A stretch of 53,709 nucleotides of DNA from Paramecium sonneborni (lineage: Eukaryota; Ciliophora; Oligohymenophorea; Peniculida; Parameciidae). Location of the stretch: the NCBI GenBank assembly GCA_905182985.1, contig CAJJDN010000192.1:71424-125132 (forward strand). The letters run 5' to 3'. The translations under genes were made by a program, and so were the position numbers. Shown here piece after piece: positions 9,919-22,481 of the stretch (position 1 is the stretch's first letter; each line of letters opens with the position of its first letter). The notes beneath the pieces are model-generated. The model saw only the letters and a list, made by a program, of their open reading frames with translations. It searched no databases and was not told where the DNA came from.

Positions 9919-11335
9919 TCATTAGAATTAAAATTGATGTAAATCTTTATCTTCTTCCTCTACTATTTAATCAGCATAATGTGATCAAATTCTGTTGTAT
10001 TGAATTTTTACATTACTTTTGCATTTTTATGGACTTTTTAATCCTTTAAATGCATAATCTTAAGTAACATTTATTATGAAGAAGAATCATTTTTAAACTC
10101 TGCAGTCTAAAAATTTTTACCAGCAGAGGAGAAAAACTGTTTTTTTTGAGAAGAGGTTTGTTAAATTTTTGGTTCTGTCACTTTTTAATTATAACCATTA
10201 TCAAAAAATAATCTTTTAAGCAAGAACTAGCTGATATCCTTTTTTGATGGTCTTTTTCAAGCATTTTTTAGATTAACTGAATTAAATTTGAGTCAATTTT
10301 TTTCATTTAGATAGGAGTTAGATCAATTTTGCATTGTTTATTCAATTTTAATACTGGATTAAATCCTAAACCAGGAAAGAGATCTGTACCAGTTAGTCTA
10401 TATTAATTTTACATTTTAAAATTTAAAGAATATCCCACCTGCATTAAAAACATCACAAAAATTATCATATTTCTCTAATTTATCAATTAAATTGGCTATT
10501 TCAGGAGCAACATAATCAGGAGTTCCATATTTAGGAAATAAATCTCAAATATATAAAATAAGGTTATGAGTTATCGACGTTGCAATAAGTCGCCAAACCA
10601 AAGTCTATAATTTTCAAAGAATTCAAATCCGATTTTTTTTAAAGTATAATATTTTCAGGTTTTACTTCCCGATGCATAATATTCTACTAATGGATGTGTT
10701 CGATGCAAGAAAGGAATTACTAGAAAATAGTTTAATCACAAACCCACATTACATTTCTCACAATATCCTCAGGAAAACCATTTTTATGGTTACTGAGTTC
10801 ATCAAGCAAACTTTTTCCTTCTAATAAATCCATAATCATATAAAATGTGTTGTCCCCTTAGTAGACGGCATGATGCTTAATAAATGATTGATGATCTAAA
10901 TCATTATTGATGGAGATATCTTAAAACATGGATTCTTTATAATTATGTCATTTTCATTACGATTCAATTTTCTGTTTCATTACCATATGATTTATCAATA
11001 CATTTAGCAGCATAATAAAATTCTGAATTTTTATGAACAATACATTAGATGATGCTCCTTTGGCTAAAATTTATAATGGTTTATAAAAATCCTAGATTCT
11101 TTAAAATATTATTTTATTTCTCATATGCTCTTTCAATTTAGTTAATATGATATCTACACCAAAGAAACATGTTAACTTTGCAATTTATTAATCGATTATT
11201 TATTTCACTAAATGTCGAATTCAAAATCTCACTTATAAAAATTTGAATGAAACAATCCTATAATGCTTCTTTCATTTAAGATTTCTCTATGAACCATCCA
11301 TTTAATATGAGTTTGTAATTTTATTGGAATGACAT
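9919..11335 (-). pseudogene. Decayed Ser/Thr protein kinase
   Basis: The minus strand encodes a recognisable kinase in broken pieces: FYKPLQILAKGASSNV (Gly loop, already altered), FYMIMDLLEGKSLLDEL, MHREVKPENI, IIDFGLATY, YGTPDYVAPEIANL, CDVFNAGGIFF, RLTGTDLFPG and DHQKRISASSCL. Frame must change several times without available introns: in the N-lobe (also an in-frame TGA), before GTP, before RLTG, in a T-run near FFDNGY and in the tail. The catalytic Asp codon of HRD is GAA (Glu) at 10666-10668, so even a repaired protein would be weak or dead. One intact 24-nt intron remains. The layout resembles the kinase at 1209, fitting a lost duplicate. The upstream limit is approximate. Confidence 0.75.
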
Positions 11336-11627
11336 ATTTTGGCACTTATCAATTTTCCTAAAATTGATTTTATTTTTAACTTTATAAAATTCTAATTTGA
11401 TTCCTTTAAATTGACCTTTATATTTTTTGTTACCTTATTAACTTTTCTTAAAGCAATCGAATTCAAAATTTTTTTAAGGTTCTAATTATATAAAAATAAT
11501 TTTTATAATTGTAAGGTATTAAAATATGAAATATGGAAATTTTAAATTTAAAAATTAGAATTTTTTTTGAAAAATTTTATAATTAGGGTTAGGTGGTTTT
11601 ATATTTTTATAATAAATATTTCATGAA

Positions 11628-14600
11628 TCAATAATTATGCTCTTTCAAGTTTTTAATATATTGTTATAGTTATTCAATTTTATTTAAATATTTAATTGGA
11701 ATAATTGTTAAAATTTCTAAAGTTTTTTATATTTCAAGATAAAAATTGGTTAATAATGGGATCCAAATTATAAAATAGATAAATATTGTAATCATACAAA
11801 ATATCATGAATAGTAGGGTTAATTAAAATGACAAGAAGGAGTAATAATTATTTAATTAACTTTATAACTCTTTAATTAATTATAAATGACATATCTTTAG
11901 GAAAACTTTTTGTATTTATCTATTTTCTTAACTATAAAAACTATTAAGAATATTATATGTATAGTTTTTCTTATGATCTGTGCTAAGATTATAAGTTAAA
12001 TTTGAATAAACAACATTAGAATCATATTTAGTTTACTACAATATCATTTCATAAGCATTTTAAAAAAAGTTTGAAATAGCAACCGCTAATCCATCTTATA
12101 AAATATTCTTACTAAATGATAAACAAGTTTAATTAGTCACTGTTAAATCATTTTCAATAATAATTTTACATGGATTTACAATATAAATCTAATTGAAAAG
12201 TGAAGAATATTCTAATGATAGAATATCTTAATTTTTTTAATTTAATACATGCAATTCAGCATCTTAAATCTAAAGTTCATCAATCATAAAAACCATCTTC
12301 TTTATTGAATTTAATTCATGCGTAGTGATAGCATTCTCATCAAAAAGCATTTCTCTTATACTATTATCAAGTATAGTATATTAAGTTGGAATGTAGGAGG
12401 TTATATTGACAAGCGGAATCAATAAGTTTGTTTAATTGATAATTGTCTAAAATAAATATCATTATTATTTACTAAAGAACTAAAGTATAAATAATTGAAG
12501 TAAGAAAAAAATAACAAAGAAACAAAAATTATTTGAATTTAAATTTTGTTGTCACCTTTCATAAAAACTTAAGATTTTCTTTTTCGACTTTTCTTAGTTA
12601 TTTCTCCTTCTTAATTTTCATATTCTTCCAAATCTATTTAATCTATCTAAAATAATTAAAGTCTTTTACATCGTCATCATTCGTCTCAAGTATTTACATG
12701 AACATTTGGATCCCATCAATTATTTATTTTACATAAAAGTTTTTTATTTCTTGAAAAGCTGAAACAATATTTTTTATATTAGATTAATGAGAACGAACGT
12801 ATAATTAACAAAATAAAAATATCAAACACAAACAGCAAGATGAAAGAATAAAAAAAAAAGTATCAAATGTTTTTAAATCATCAAGTAAACTTTATATATT
12901 TGAAAAGTAATAGTCTTAAGACACATACTAATATTTTGAAATAGAATTAAAGGTGTTATGCAAATAATAATGAAAATCCTCTTATTCGTCATTGAATTTA
13001 TCTAAACTACTACTATTTAAAGTTATAGCTCTTGCAATTAATTGTTAAACTGCTTAATTATACGAAAAAGTTTGATAGCTATCATCTAATAAATACATCT
13101 AAATTATGGATTATTCAAATTAATCAATATAATCTTAATATTTTTAGTTAATTTTTACTTCAGAAGAAGTTAACAGTTTATTTGATTCAAACAACAAGTT
13201 TAATTCATTCTTCAACTCCTAAAAATTATAACTTACAAATTTTTCTTTGTTAATATCAAATCCAGAAGCTTCGATATTGAAGTTGCAACCTCTCAAGTCT
13301 TAAAGGTTTGATTATATTCTTATTAGAGAATTAAATCTTTAGTTATTTGCAGTTGCAAGTTCTATAGCAGCTTGAAATTTTGTTATAGTATCATATAAAG
13401 TTGAATACATCACACAAGCTAGAATAAATAATGCAACTATAAATAGATTGTTTAGAAGAATTAGTCTTCTCGATATAGTTGGATAATTTATATTTTATAA
13501 GGATAACATTAAGTCATTTTAAGAATTGATCTTATTGAATTAAGATTTATTAATTTCTTCTTTTTATTTAGAGTTTTCTGTGAATTCCATAACATAGTCT
13601 TCATATTCATCCTCCTCAATGTAATCTAAAACTTCTTTTATCTCATTTTGAAATAATCTTAAGGTTTTTATGTCTGCACCATAAATCTTTTTAAGTCTAT
13701 AGGAATTGAATGAGAACTATTTTCTAGATTATAATCTTGATTAAATAAATATAGATTATTAGTTTACTTCTTAAATTTCGCTTTCTTCTTTAACAGAGTC
13801 TAATTATAAATTAATTTAACTAGCATTTCCATCTAAATTTAGATAAATTATTACAAATGTAAATATTTTGTTCAAGAAAATATTTAAATTGCATATTTGA
13901 TTAATATTTTTTAACTATAGGAGCATTGATTAGATGATTGTTTTCAATTTATTCTATTTTTAAATAATAACCAAAATGTTATTCTTTTTCCCCTTTTTTG
14001 GTAAATTAACTATTCAATTATATTTCAAATAATTATCCCATTAATTCAATCGAATTTAGTTCTTCTTTATCTTCATCTTCAAATATAGTGCTTTTATCTT
14101 TTGGTTTCTAATAATCATATGCAATATGTTTCATTTTACATAGATAGGTTTCTTTATTAGTTAATAAATATGGGAACAATAATTAAATATATAATTACCT
14201 TATTTAAAGTTTACGAATGTCTAATTTTAAAATAGAGATACAAGTAGATGATATATTTTCAATTTTACCATCTTCATTAAATATAATGTAAGCAAAATTA
14301 CGATAACAAATATCTTTAGTCAATTTCAAGTATAGAAAAACTCCTTTATCTGTTTAAATTAAAGAACCAGTAGTTTATATTAATACAGCATATTAAGATT
14401 TTGTTTAAAAAAATAACTATTTTGATGGCAAAACTGAAATTTAATCTTATGAATCTGATGCAAAATAACTTTCTACCAATGATTAGTGTAACTTTGAGTA
14501 ACTTAATAATATTATGATATATACTTATTTTATAACAGATCTGAAATAGGATGCCCTATTATATCAGTTTTTGAATACCCTAATAAAGAATAGGTAGCTT

Positions 14601-16575
14601 AATTAATATTTTTTACAATTGAAACTTAATTATTATTATTAAATAGTTCCAGAACTAATATAGGAGAGGAATAAGAACCCAAATCTTCAGATCTTTATAA
14701 AAAACTTTATTCCAAAAATTTGGATTCTAAAAAAAATTAATCATTTTCTTAATTTTTGCGAATTGAAGCAAACTGAACTGTGTCTATAATTTAAAATACA
14801 TATTCATTAAATTTACTTAAAATTTTTAAAGAAGCTGAATTGAATGTACTTGATCTTTACATAATTGTTAATTATTTTCTAATTTAATGAATCGAAACCA
14901 TTACTTACTTACCATGTATTTTCAAAGCTTATAAATTTGGAATTTCTTCTAGAAGTTAACTCCAAAATTAAAGTAGTTGATGAGAACATTCTGAAAATTT
15001 TTATTTCAATTAGTTTTGTGAAAAATCTATATTTCTATCATTTTAAAGAGTTTATTAAATTTTATTTTCACCAAATTACTATCTTTAGAATGACAATTCG
15101 ATAAATTTTCTTATTTTATTATAAATCTAAAATTACTATCCAAAATCTGGACTTAAAAGTTAAGCTTTTTCTAATTCAAATAAAGCTTTTTGTCTGTCAT
15201 CTAAATAATCAAAAAGGAAATAACTGTAATGTAATTTAAGATCAATACTTTAAGGAAACTTATTTAAACCAACTTGATAGAATTAATTTATTAGTTCTTT
15301 TAAAATTTATCTTTCATCAGTATACTTTTGATTATCTTTATATTTTATTGAAAGATTTTTATTGATCAGAATAACACAATTTTATTTAAAACAAGTTTAT
15401 TAATGTAATTCTAGAAATCCTAATATTTAAATCTATTTATTTTAATTTTTTTCAGATGAATCTACCAATTCTAATAGATAATCGCATTCTTTCATAATCA
15501 TTTAAGTTTATTCATATCTTGAAAAATTAATTTTCAATAAATCTATTTGAGCTTTTTAACTTCCAAATAGAATGACTATAATCATAGGACAAGTAATTAT
15601 CCAGCCAATCATTAGATTCTCAATAACTATTTGATCGAATAAGAATGATATAAGTAAAGTTAAATTAGTATAAAACACAATTCCAGTTATTGATACCCAA
15701 ATCCCTTATATAATAGAATTATAGAAAGGACGTTTTTAAAAAATACTAAAAAATAGTGATAAGCTTGTTATATTTTAAATAGCAATTACACAGAATGAAT
15801 ATTGAGGCAATTTTATTATTGTTGAGGATATCATAGAGAATATTACATACAAAAATACTTTAAAATAAGAAGAACCTTCTTTCTATGAAAATGTATTTTT
15901 CTTATTTTTATTTAAGTCAATAAATATTTTATTGCATGCTAACAGTAAAAAAAGCAAAAGAATAAGTGAAATAATCACAACTATTGCATGATACACATAA
16001 TCACCTACCCAACATTCTTGTTCAATAACATATAACATTCTAAGAGTCCCGTTTTTATCTAATTTGCAGATTAGAAGCTATGCTTAATAAAATTAATTTA
16101 ATTACTCCCGAAAGTATTCTCATAATTGCCTCAAATCCAATTGTCATCATAAATTGTATCGATTTGCTGAGAAACATAATTATTATTTTTTTATTTTAAA
16201 GTTTTTTTTCGATGGCTGATATGATTACAAGCAAAGTAGTAAGAAAAATAATTATAATCGCAAAATACATTAGCATTAAATACATAGATTTGTCCTAATT
16301 AATAATTATTCTAAGTATAGTAAAATATGAAAGAAATTCTTATATTTATGATGAAAGTTTGTGATAATGCCAAGCGTATTGAAGCTATACTTGAAAGGGA
16401 AAATAAAGCAGTTGAAAAAATTAGATCATGGATAATATTAAGCTAACTTACAGAGATTGGCTATTTTAGCAAATAATTTAGTAAGCAATACTAAAATATG
16501 GTTAAATAATTACTTAAAAAGTGACTATTTATACTTTCCTGCAAAAGTTTACAAAAATTCTTAATTGCTTATCAT
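11628..16575 (-). CDS. Giant multipass membrane protein, TmcB/TmcC-like with TPR and PAS regions
   Basis: About 1,550-1,600 aa. Start ATG 16575 is followed by a short exon and a 23-nt intron (16491-16513). N-terminal transmembrane helices contain FFQLLYFPFQVQ, FLTTLLVIISAIEKK and, after intron 16078-16105, the family-typical ECWVGDYVYHA. Next come the HAT/TPR-like block (YTDERQILKELINQFYQVGL, ALFELEKAQLLSPDFGQ), the CSHQLLQFWSQLLEEIPNLQ signature, and a PAS-like domain (NINQATYSLLGYSKTDIIGH). After a linker, two further membrane regions flank a long extracytoplasmic helical segment. Ciliates have many such proteins; a sensory role is inferred from the PAS domain. Several introns exist, including 14502-14524 ending in AAG; not all were fixed. 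Confidence 0.75.
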
Positions 16576-17049
16576 TTTATGAATTAATTAAAATTTAAAA
16601 TGACTTTAAGATGAAAATAATGAATTTATATCAGTGCAATATAAGCAAGAATATAAACCATAGAATAAGAGATTTCTTGAATATATAAAATATATTAATC
16701 TTATAATTATGATAACTTGCTTATAATTGTAAGGAAAATTTATTTCAATATGAGATGAATTTGATTATATGAATATTTAGATTAGATGATAATAATATGT
16801 AATATAAATGATATCAATTTGAAAATGAAGAATTAAGAATATTAATAAAGTGATGATAGAACAGTTAAAATTTTATAAGAGATTAAACATCTAATTTGAT
16901 AAATAATTACAGTGATAATGATTGAAATATCAATATAAAAATAAAATACTAATAAGAATTCAAATTAATTTAAGAATTAGGAAAATAAATATTTAAAAAA
17001 CATGTCATTGAAATAATGATTGAATATAAAATTTATTATAATTTGAAAT
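16576..17049. other. AT-rich intergenic region
   Basis: About 480 nt between the giant membrane protein start and the tRNA. It must hold the promoter of the former. No gene or repeat seen. Confidence 0.5.
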
Positions 17050-17057
17050 AAAAAAAA
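17050..17057 (-). terminator. RNA polymerase III terminator of tRNA-Trp
   Basis: A run of eight T on the minus strand a few bases past the tRNA 3' end, the standard Pol III stop. Confidence 0.8.
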
Positions 17058-17060
17058 TAT

Positions 17061-17131
17061 GAAGACTACGCGAATTGAACGCGCGACCCCTGGACCTGGA
17101 ATCCAACGCTCTACCCCTGAGCTAAGCCTTC
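17061..17131 (-). tRNA. tRNA-Trp (anticodon CCA)
   Basis: The minus strand folds into a complete cloverleaf: acceptor GAAGGCT/AGTCTTC (one G-U), D-arm GCTC...GAGC, anticodon stem TTGGA/TCCAG with loop TTCCAGG giving anticodon CCA, and T-arm GCGCG TTCAATT CGCGT. The base after the acceptor is A, the usual discriminator for Trp. Box A (TAGCTCAGGGGT) and box B (GTTCAATTC) promoters are intact. There is no intron and no encoded CCA. It decodes UGG only, consistent with UGA being kept as a stop. Confidence 0.95.
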
Positions 17132-17168
17132 AATGTTAATAGATAATATGATAATGCAATAATAAATC

Positions 17169-18472
17169 TCATTTATTTTATACAACAGCTTTAATTGATT
17201 CTGCCAAATATCTGACATTCTTAGATGTGATTCCAGCCTAGGGATTAATAAATAAATAAAAATACCATTGACATTCTTCCAGATCTAAGCAAATATACAT
17301 GATATTATTTAGTTAATAGATCGCATTATTCTGGAGTAAGGCCAGTAAAAGTGAAGAAACCAGTTTGTTTGGTGATATGATCCCAATTTCCAGGTACTTT
17401 AAGATTATCTAACTCTTATTTAAGTAAAGTTCTCATTTTAATGATTCTTCCAGTGACAGTTTTTAATTCTTCTACCCAAGCATTGAAATATTTTTCATCA
17501 GTGAGTATTTTGGCAGCAATTCTAGCCCCAATTGCAGGAGGATTAGAACAGATAGTTCTGATGACAATTTTGAGATTACTCAATACTCTTGCTGAAATGT
17601 CTTTATTAGATGTAACAATATGAACAGCTCCTACTCTTTCATTATATAATCCCATATTTTTAGAGAATGATTAAGCAACAATCATTTAGAATCCAAGTTC
17701 TGCAAATTTACGAACAGCAAAAACATCTTTTTCAATACATCCACTTGCAAATCCTTAATAAGCACAATCAAAGAATGGAACTAATCTTCTTCTTTTGCAA
17801 ACATCAGCAATTTATAGCCATTCAGCTTCTGTTGGATCAACACCGGTTGGATTATGAGCACATACATGCAATAAAACAATTGATCCCATTCTGGCTTATG
17901 ATAAACATTCAATAGTTCCTGCACAATTAAAACCTTTAGTTTTTGGTTCATAATATGGATATTCAAATTGATTTAATCCAGCTCTTTCAATGACTTGATT
18001 ATGATTACTCCAAGTGGGTTTAGACACATAAACATCTCCTGGAATATGTCTCTTAACAAATTCAAAACCAACTCTAAGTGCTCCTGTACCTCCTAAACAT
18101 TAGGCAGTAACGATTTAGCCGGATGCAATAAGAGGACTGTTTTATCCAAACATAAGTTTTTAGCAACCTTTATTGAAATCAGCTAATCCTTCTATTGGTA
18201 AATATTCCTAGAATATTAATTGATCATACTTTGTTTAATGTTGGATCATTAACTATTTCTTTTTCTAATTTTTTGATAATTTCAAACACATAGGGTTTTT
18301 CTTCATCTGTACGATAAGCACCAACTCCAAGATCAATTTTAGTATTAGATGTGTCTGCCTTATAAGCATTAGCAATTCCAAAAATAGGATCAGGAGGAGC
18401 TTGAACTATGTGAGAAAAGATGTCGTCAGAAGTTGGATTGAACTAATTTTAGAGCAACTAGAGCTTTTACAT
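17169..18472 (-). CDS. Aspartate aminotransferase
   Basis: 417 aa after introns 17238-17265 and 18208-18229. PLP-dependent class I aminotransferase converting aspartate and 2-oxoglutarate to oxaloacetate and glutamate. Visible motifs: IDLGVGAYRTDEEKPYV, GGTGALRVGFEF, PTWSNHNQVIERAG, HNPTGVDP, the PLP-binding SFSKNMGLYNERVG (Lys in SFSKN), NPPAIGARI and LRSGRMSMAG near the C-terminus. The N-terminus MQKLQLLQNQFNPTSDD is short and Gln-rich with several TAA/TAG codons; whether it is a mitochondrial presequence is unclear. It lies in tandem with the aldolase gene (180-nt gap) on the same strand. Confidence 0.95.
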
Positions 18473-18652
18473 TTAATAATAGGATATAAATTGGGAATAC
18501 ACTAATAAAGTACAAAAATTATACGCATCATTAAAATAATATGCGTAACATCATGAATAAATTTACTTTATTTCCAATTATAATACGTGTTTTATTTTGA
18601 ATTTAAAATGATAATGATGATTGTGTTTTTATTTTATGATATACGATGATAA

Positions 18653-19838
18653 TCAATATTTGTAATCAGCCACAAACAAGGATTCGTTAGATGCTCCACC
18701 TTATCCACCTTAATATTTTCCTATTTTATTAATAATATAGAAATACCTAATTAAGCTTCGCTATTAGCCTTAGCTCTAGTCAACAAAGCTTATTAAGCAG
18801 TTTCCCAGTTTTCTTATTTTCCAGCCCAAGTCTTTACAGCAGTATTTTAGAGTGCTCTACCATAGGAGAAAGTCAAAGCCCATGGCTTTCTGACTGTAGT
18901 CAACTAGTTCATAGCATTCAAATTCAATGAAGCTTCTTCTTCAGATTAACCACCTGAAAGGAACTAAATAATATAAATATATTTAATTACTGTGACACCA
19001 ACAAGAGCAGGGGGAACTGTTCTGCTCAAAGCCAAAGCTGTTCTGTATCCAATTTCTTAAGGTGTTACTTTGCTTCTATCTGGGTTTGTTGATCCTGAAG
19101 TAACCATATTTGGTTTAAGAAGACATCCTTCTAAGAAAATGTTGTTTTCATTCAATGCTTTGAACACAGCAGCTAACACTTTCTCTGTGACTTTTTAGCA
19201 AACTTCAATTGAATGATCACCATCAGCCAAAATTTCTGGTTCAACTATTGGAACAAGACCATTTTCTTAACAGATAGCTGCATATCTGGCCAATCCCCAT
19301 GCATTTTCTTAAATGGCTTATTATGATGGTAAGCCATTTCCAATCTTCAAGACTGCTCTCCATTTAGCAAATCTGCAACCAAGTTTATAGTGTTCAGCTG
19401 CCATACTAGCTAAGGAGTCCAATCCTAAAGTTGCTGATTCATCTTGTGTTCCTGGTAATACTCCTAAGCCCTTATCAACTTTAATTCCTGCTACTATGCC
19501 TTTCTCTTAAAGTAATTATACGAAGTTCTTTCCATCCTTTGTAGCATGTTTTACCTATTAATATATCTAATTTATTTATACTGTCTCAGAAAATAGGATT
19601 ACACCACTGATGTAATTTTCAATTCCTGGAGCTGTGAATAACAATTCTCTATAAGCTCTTCTGTTCTCTTCATTATTTTCAACATTAATTGTCACGAACT
19701 TCTTTCCTATGGTTCCTTAAGACTTAAATTGTTTATTTTATTAAGTACTTCATCTGCAGCCAAAATTCCTTTTCCTGGGGTGCAAATCTTCTAAGCTGTT
19801 TCGGCTAATTCCTTTCTGTAGTCGGGCTTTTATTACAT
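18653..19838 (-). CDS. Fructose-bisphosphate aldolase, class I
   Basis: 359 aa after introns 18721-18746, 18964-18990, 19555-19581 and 19723-19748, the last ending in AAG. The enzyme splits fructose 1,6-bisphosphate in glycolysis through a Schiff-base lysine. Diagnostic sequence: [44 protein letters not shown] (Schiff-base region GIKVD), VTFLSGGQSEEE and the C-terminal tail [13 protein letters not shown] ending in the conserved Tyr. The usual ADEST is ADESQ here, the Gln coming from a TAA immediately after the AAG splice site. Length matches the animal and protist enzymes (~360 aa). Confidence 0.95.
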
Positions 19839-19864
19839 AAAGATATTTAAAATGAATTTATTTA

Positions 19865-20380
19865 TCAATTTTTTTTTAATATACTACCCTTATGACCTGA
19901 ACTTTTCCAGAATTATTTTTATTTATTATAAAATTCTATATATTTAATTGCTATTTTAATTTAAAATATCATTATTTTCCTTATAAAATTATCAGTGATT
20001 TTCTTCCATTCATCACTTAGATTGATGCAATAAATCGAGTAAAATTCTTTATATCTATCTTAATTGTCTTGTTTTAGATTCGTCCTTTATGGTAGTTCAA
20101 ACTCACTTTTATTTCCTATATTTTGATTGCATTTCTTATACTCCTGACTTAAAATTAATGTATGATTTATATTCAGAATTTCATATTTTGTATTATTTTA
20201 GAACTTAAAATTCTTTGAGATTTATAGTCTTTTATTAATTTAGATTTACTTTTGAAAATTAATTTATTTTTAGATGACGAGTAACTCTAAATATCAACTT
20301 ATAAACTATGGAATTTGACAGAAATTATTATGCCCCAAAAATTTTTAATGATTTGAAATTATTTAATTTTTGGATAACAT
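19865..20380 (-). CDS. Hypothetical Lys/Asn-rich small protein
   Basis: A TGA-free minus frame covers 19865 to about 20283 and reads coherently (for example LPQRTNLKQDNQDRYKEFYS, then NLSDEWKKITDNF). Upstream exon assignment is uncertain; an ATG at 20380 followed by a 20-nt intron ending TAG is one option. No domain recognised. The C-terminal stretch is rich in Ile and Lys and could be partly noncoding. It lies head-to-head with the hypothetical gene at 20464, with ~80 nt between starts. Confidence 0.35.
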
Positions 20381-20463
20381 AAATTCATAATTTTTTAAAA
20401 ATTGATTATCTCATATATGTTTGATTAAGTAATAATAATAATATATTTTGAAGAGAATAAAAT

Positions 20464-21361
20464 ATGTATTATGGATCTAATAGCTTCAAAAACTAACTTA
20501 TTGATGGGTATCCAAGTTGGACAGTATAAAATTCTTGTTGAAGCAAAATCAAAAAAAACTTCATACACATTTCGCATAAAATATTGGTCATACTAATCTT
20601 ATGGATAACTTTAAGAATTGGCTTTGTAATTTTGTTCTTCGATTCCAAATGAAAGAGTTAAAGATTTAATTATTAAATAATGATTCATTTTAAAATGCAA
20701 AGAGATTGATACATAAATTTCAGCATTTGAATAGACATAAAATTGATAGATTCGATAAAAATATTTTGGTTCAAAAGTTGAGGGATTAATTAAATTAAAA
20801 AAGGGATAAATTGATATAAGATTATTTTAATACAACCATAAAAACATTGCATTATTAACTTAAAAAATATCTGAATTTGTTGTAGAAGTAAATTCTTTAT
20901 TTGTGTAAAGAGTATTTCCCATTTGAATGAAATAATTTCGTTAGATTTCTTGAGACTCGCATTTATAATCATCAAAAAGATATCTTCATATTACAAATAG
21001 AGGTTGCCAATTCATTCAATCATTTAGATCTAAGAGTAAAGGAAGTAAAATTATTTCATCACTTTTGAATGGATTGATTGCTGATTATCCATAATTGATA
21101 TCAAAGTCATATGATTATTCAAAAAGCCAAAGTTTGAATTATTTGAAAAGTTATTAATGTCCTCTATTTCATTGGTACCAGTGAATAATTCCATCCCATA
21201 TACATGTAGTAAACACAATAACTGATACTCAAAAATTCTAAAAATAAGAGAGGTTACTCTTCCTAAAATCCTAGAATGGTTGTAAGTTTATCAATCTGAT
21301 ATAGCTGTAGTATAGATAAAACTAAAGTAACCGATTTTTCTAAGTTAATTAGATAGTTTTT
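20464..21361 (+). CDS. Hypothetical helical protein, 3' part at assembly junction
   Basis: It starts MYYGSNSFKNQLIDGYPSWT. A 20-nt intron ending AAG is followed by QNQKKLHTHFAQNIGHTNL and a long helical, Lys/Gln-rich region (DRFDKNILVQKLRDQLNQKR). Later coding-like pieces (HITNRGCQFIQSFRSKSKGS, LLNGLIADYPQLISKSYDYS) lie in another frame and need a further unresolved intron or frame change near 20,900. The 3' end (21200-21361) is repeated at 22140-22301, where the frame closes with TGA at about 22304-22306 or ~22318. No family recognised. It may be intact with an unusual intron, or damaged. Confidence 0.4.
21200..21361 (+). repeat. 162-bp repeat, left copy, at assembly junction
   Basis: Identical to 22140-22301. 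It ends at the N at 21362. Its left flank continues the hypothetical gene from 20464. Unlike the other two junctions, the matching segment in the right contig is 777 nt inside that contig. Confidence 0.8.
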
Positions 21362-21362
21362 N
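21362..21362. other. Assembly junction (single N)
   Basis: Lone N between the left copy of the 162-bp repeat and an unrelated 777-bp block. Confidence 0.9.
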
Positions 21363-22139
21363 TGAATCCTCGAGAGGAGAGAAAAATACTTCTAAATCTT
21401 AATATAGATTAAGCATTAATAACAGATTTAAAGAAAAACATAATTGAAATGCCCAAATAAAATAGCTGTAAATATCTTTGCCTTATTTTTAGTTTTTATT
21501 TTTTGCTTATAAGACTATTTTTGTTCTTGATTTCTGATAAAGTGCATGAAAAAGTTAATCTATTTCCTGCTTTATGAGTAATTTCAAATATTTCTCAATT
21601 TATTAATTGAGGAAATGCCGATGTGATTTAGAAAGCTTCCTGATAATTTCATTCAACCAATAAAATTTCGTTTTAAAATTATTTTTTTAATTTCTCTGCT
21701 ATATATTTTAACTAAACAATAAAAAATGAAATTAATTTATTTGTCATTTAAAATATTACAAGTCACTTAATAAATGAATTTATTTAATATTTTGAATTTA
21801 AAATAAATAAACTGTTTTAGAAAATTTTAAAATAACTACATATATATATAAAAAATATAATTAATGAATTTTAAATTTCATAAAATAAAATCAAAAATTT
21901 TATTTTCATTATTTCCTTTTTTTGAGAGTTCAATAACTGGCAAATAAATTTATTTGTAGTAAAAATCCTAATAATTATTTTTATTTTTTGATTGAATTAA
22001 AAGTTATTTTAAAAAAAATGTCTTTGATTGGGTAAAAATTGAGAAAAGGATTTCTCGATATATAATTTTGAAACATCGGATCGCTAAATAAAAAAAATAA
22101 AAATCATCAATATTTTTTATATTTTCTATGAACTATACA
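21363..22139. other. 777-bp block with alternative left flank
   Basis: It begins with a short coding-like stretch (ESSRGEKNTSKSQYRLSIN, then a TGA) and then turns into AT-rich noncoding DNA up to the second copy of the 162-bp repeat. It seems to be an alternative upstream sequence for that repeat rather than part of the gene at 20464. The join to the repeat is at a TA dinucleotide (22141-22142). Confidence 0.45.
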
Positions 22140-22301
22140 ATACATGTAGTAAACACAATAACTGATACTCAAAAATTCTAAAAATAAGAGAGGTTACTCT
22201 TCCTAAAATCCTAGAATGGTTGTAAGTTTATCAATCTGATATAGCTGTAGTATAGATAAAACTAAAGTAACCGATTTTTCTAAGTTAATTAGATAGTTTT
22301 T
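22140..22301 (+). repeat. 162-bp repeat, right copy
   Basis: Same as 21200-21361. It continues rightwards into the spacer before the surface antigen gene, and completes the 3' end of the hypothetical gene that the left copy leaves open. Confidence 0.8.
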
Positions 22302-22481
22302 TGATATATAATTAGAATTGAGGATATTTATTTAACCGCTTTTTCATAAATATTTAAAAAAATATTTCGATAGAAAGAGTAAAATTCATTTATAAACTAT
22401 TGAAACTTACTCTTTATCTGAATGTTTGCCAACAATTGAAATGAAAATATGATATTATTAAATATATTTATATAAATAATA

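Noticed and set aside
17061..17131. Suppressor tRNA reading UGA
   Set aside because: The anticodon is clearly CCA (UGG only), and TGA behaves as a stop in all genes here.
17441..17966. Several 60-80-codon frames on both strands inside the aspartate aminotransferase gene
   Set aside because: They are shadows; the minus-strand frame carries the PLP-enzyme motifs and the others have no family features.
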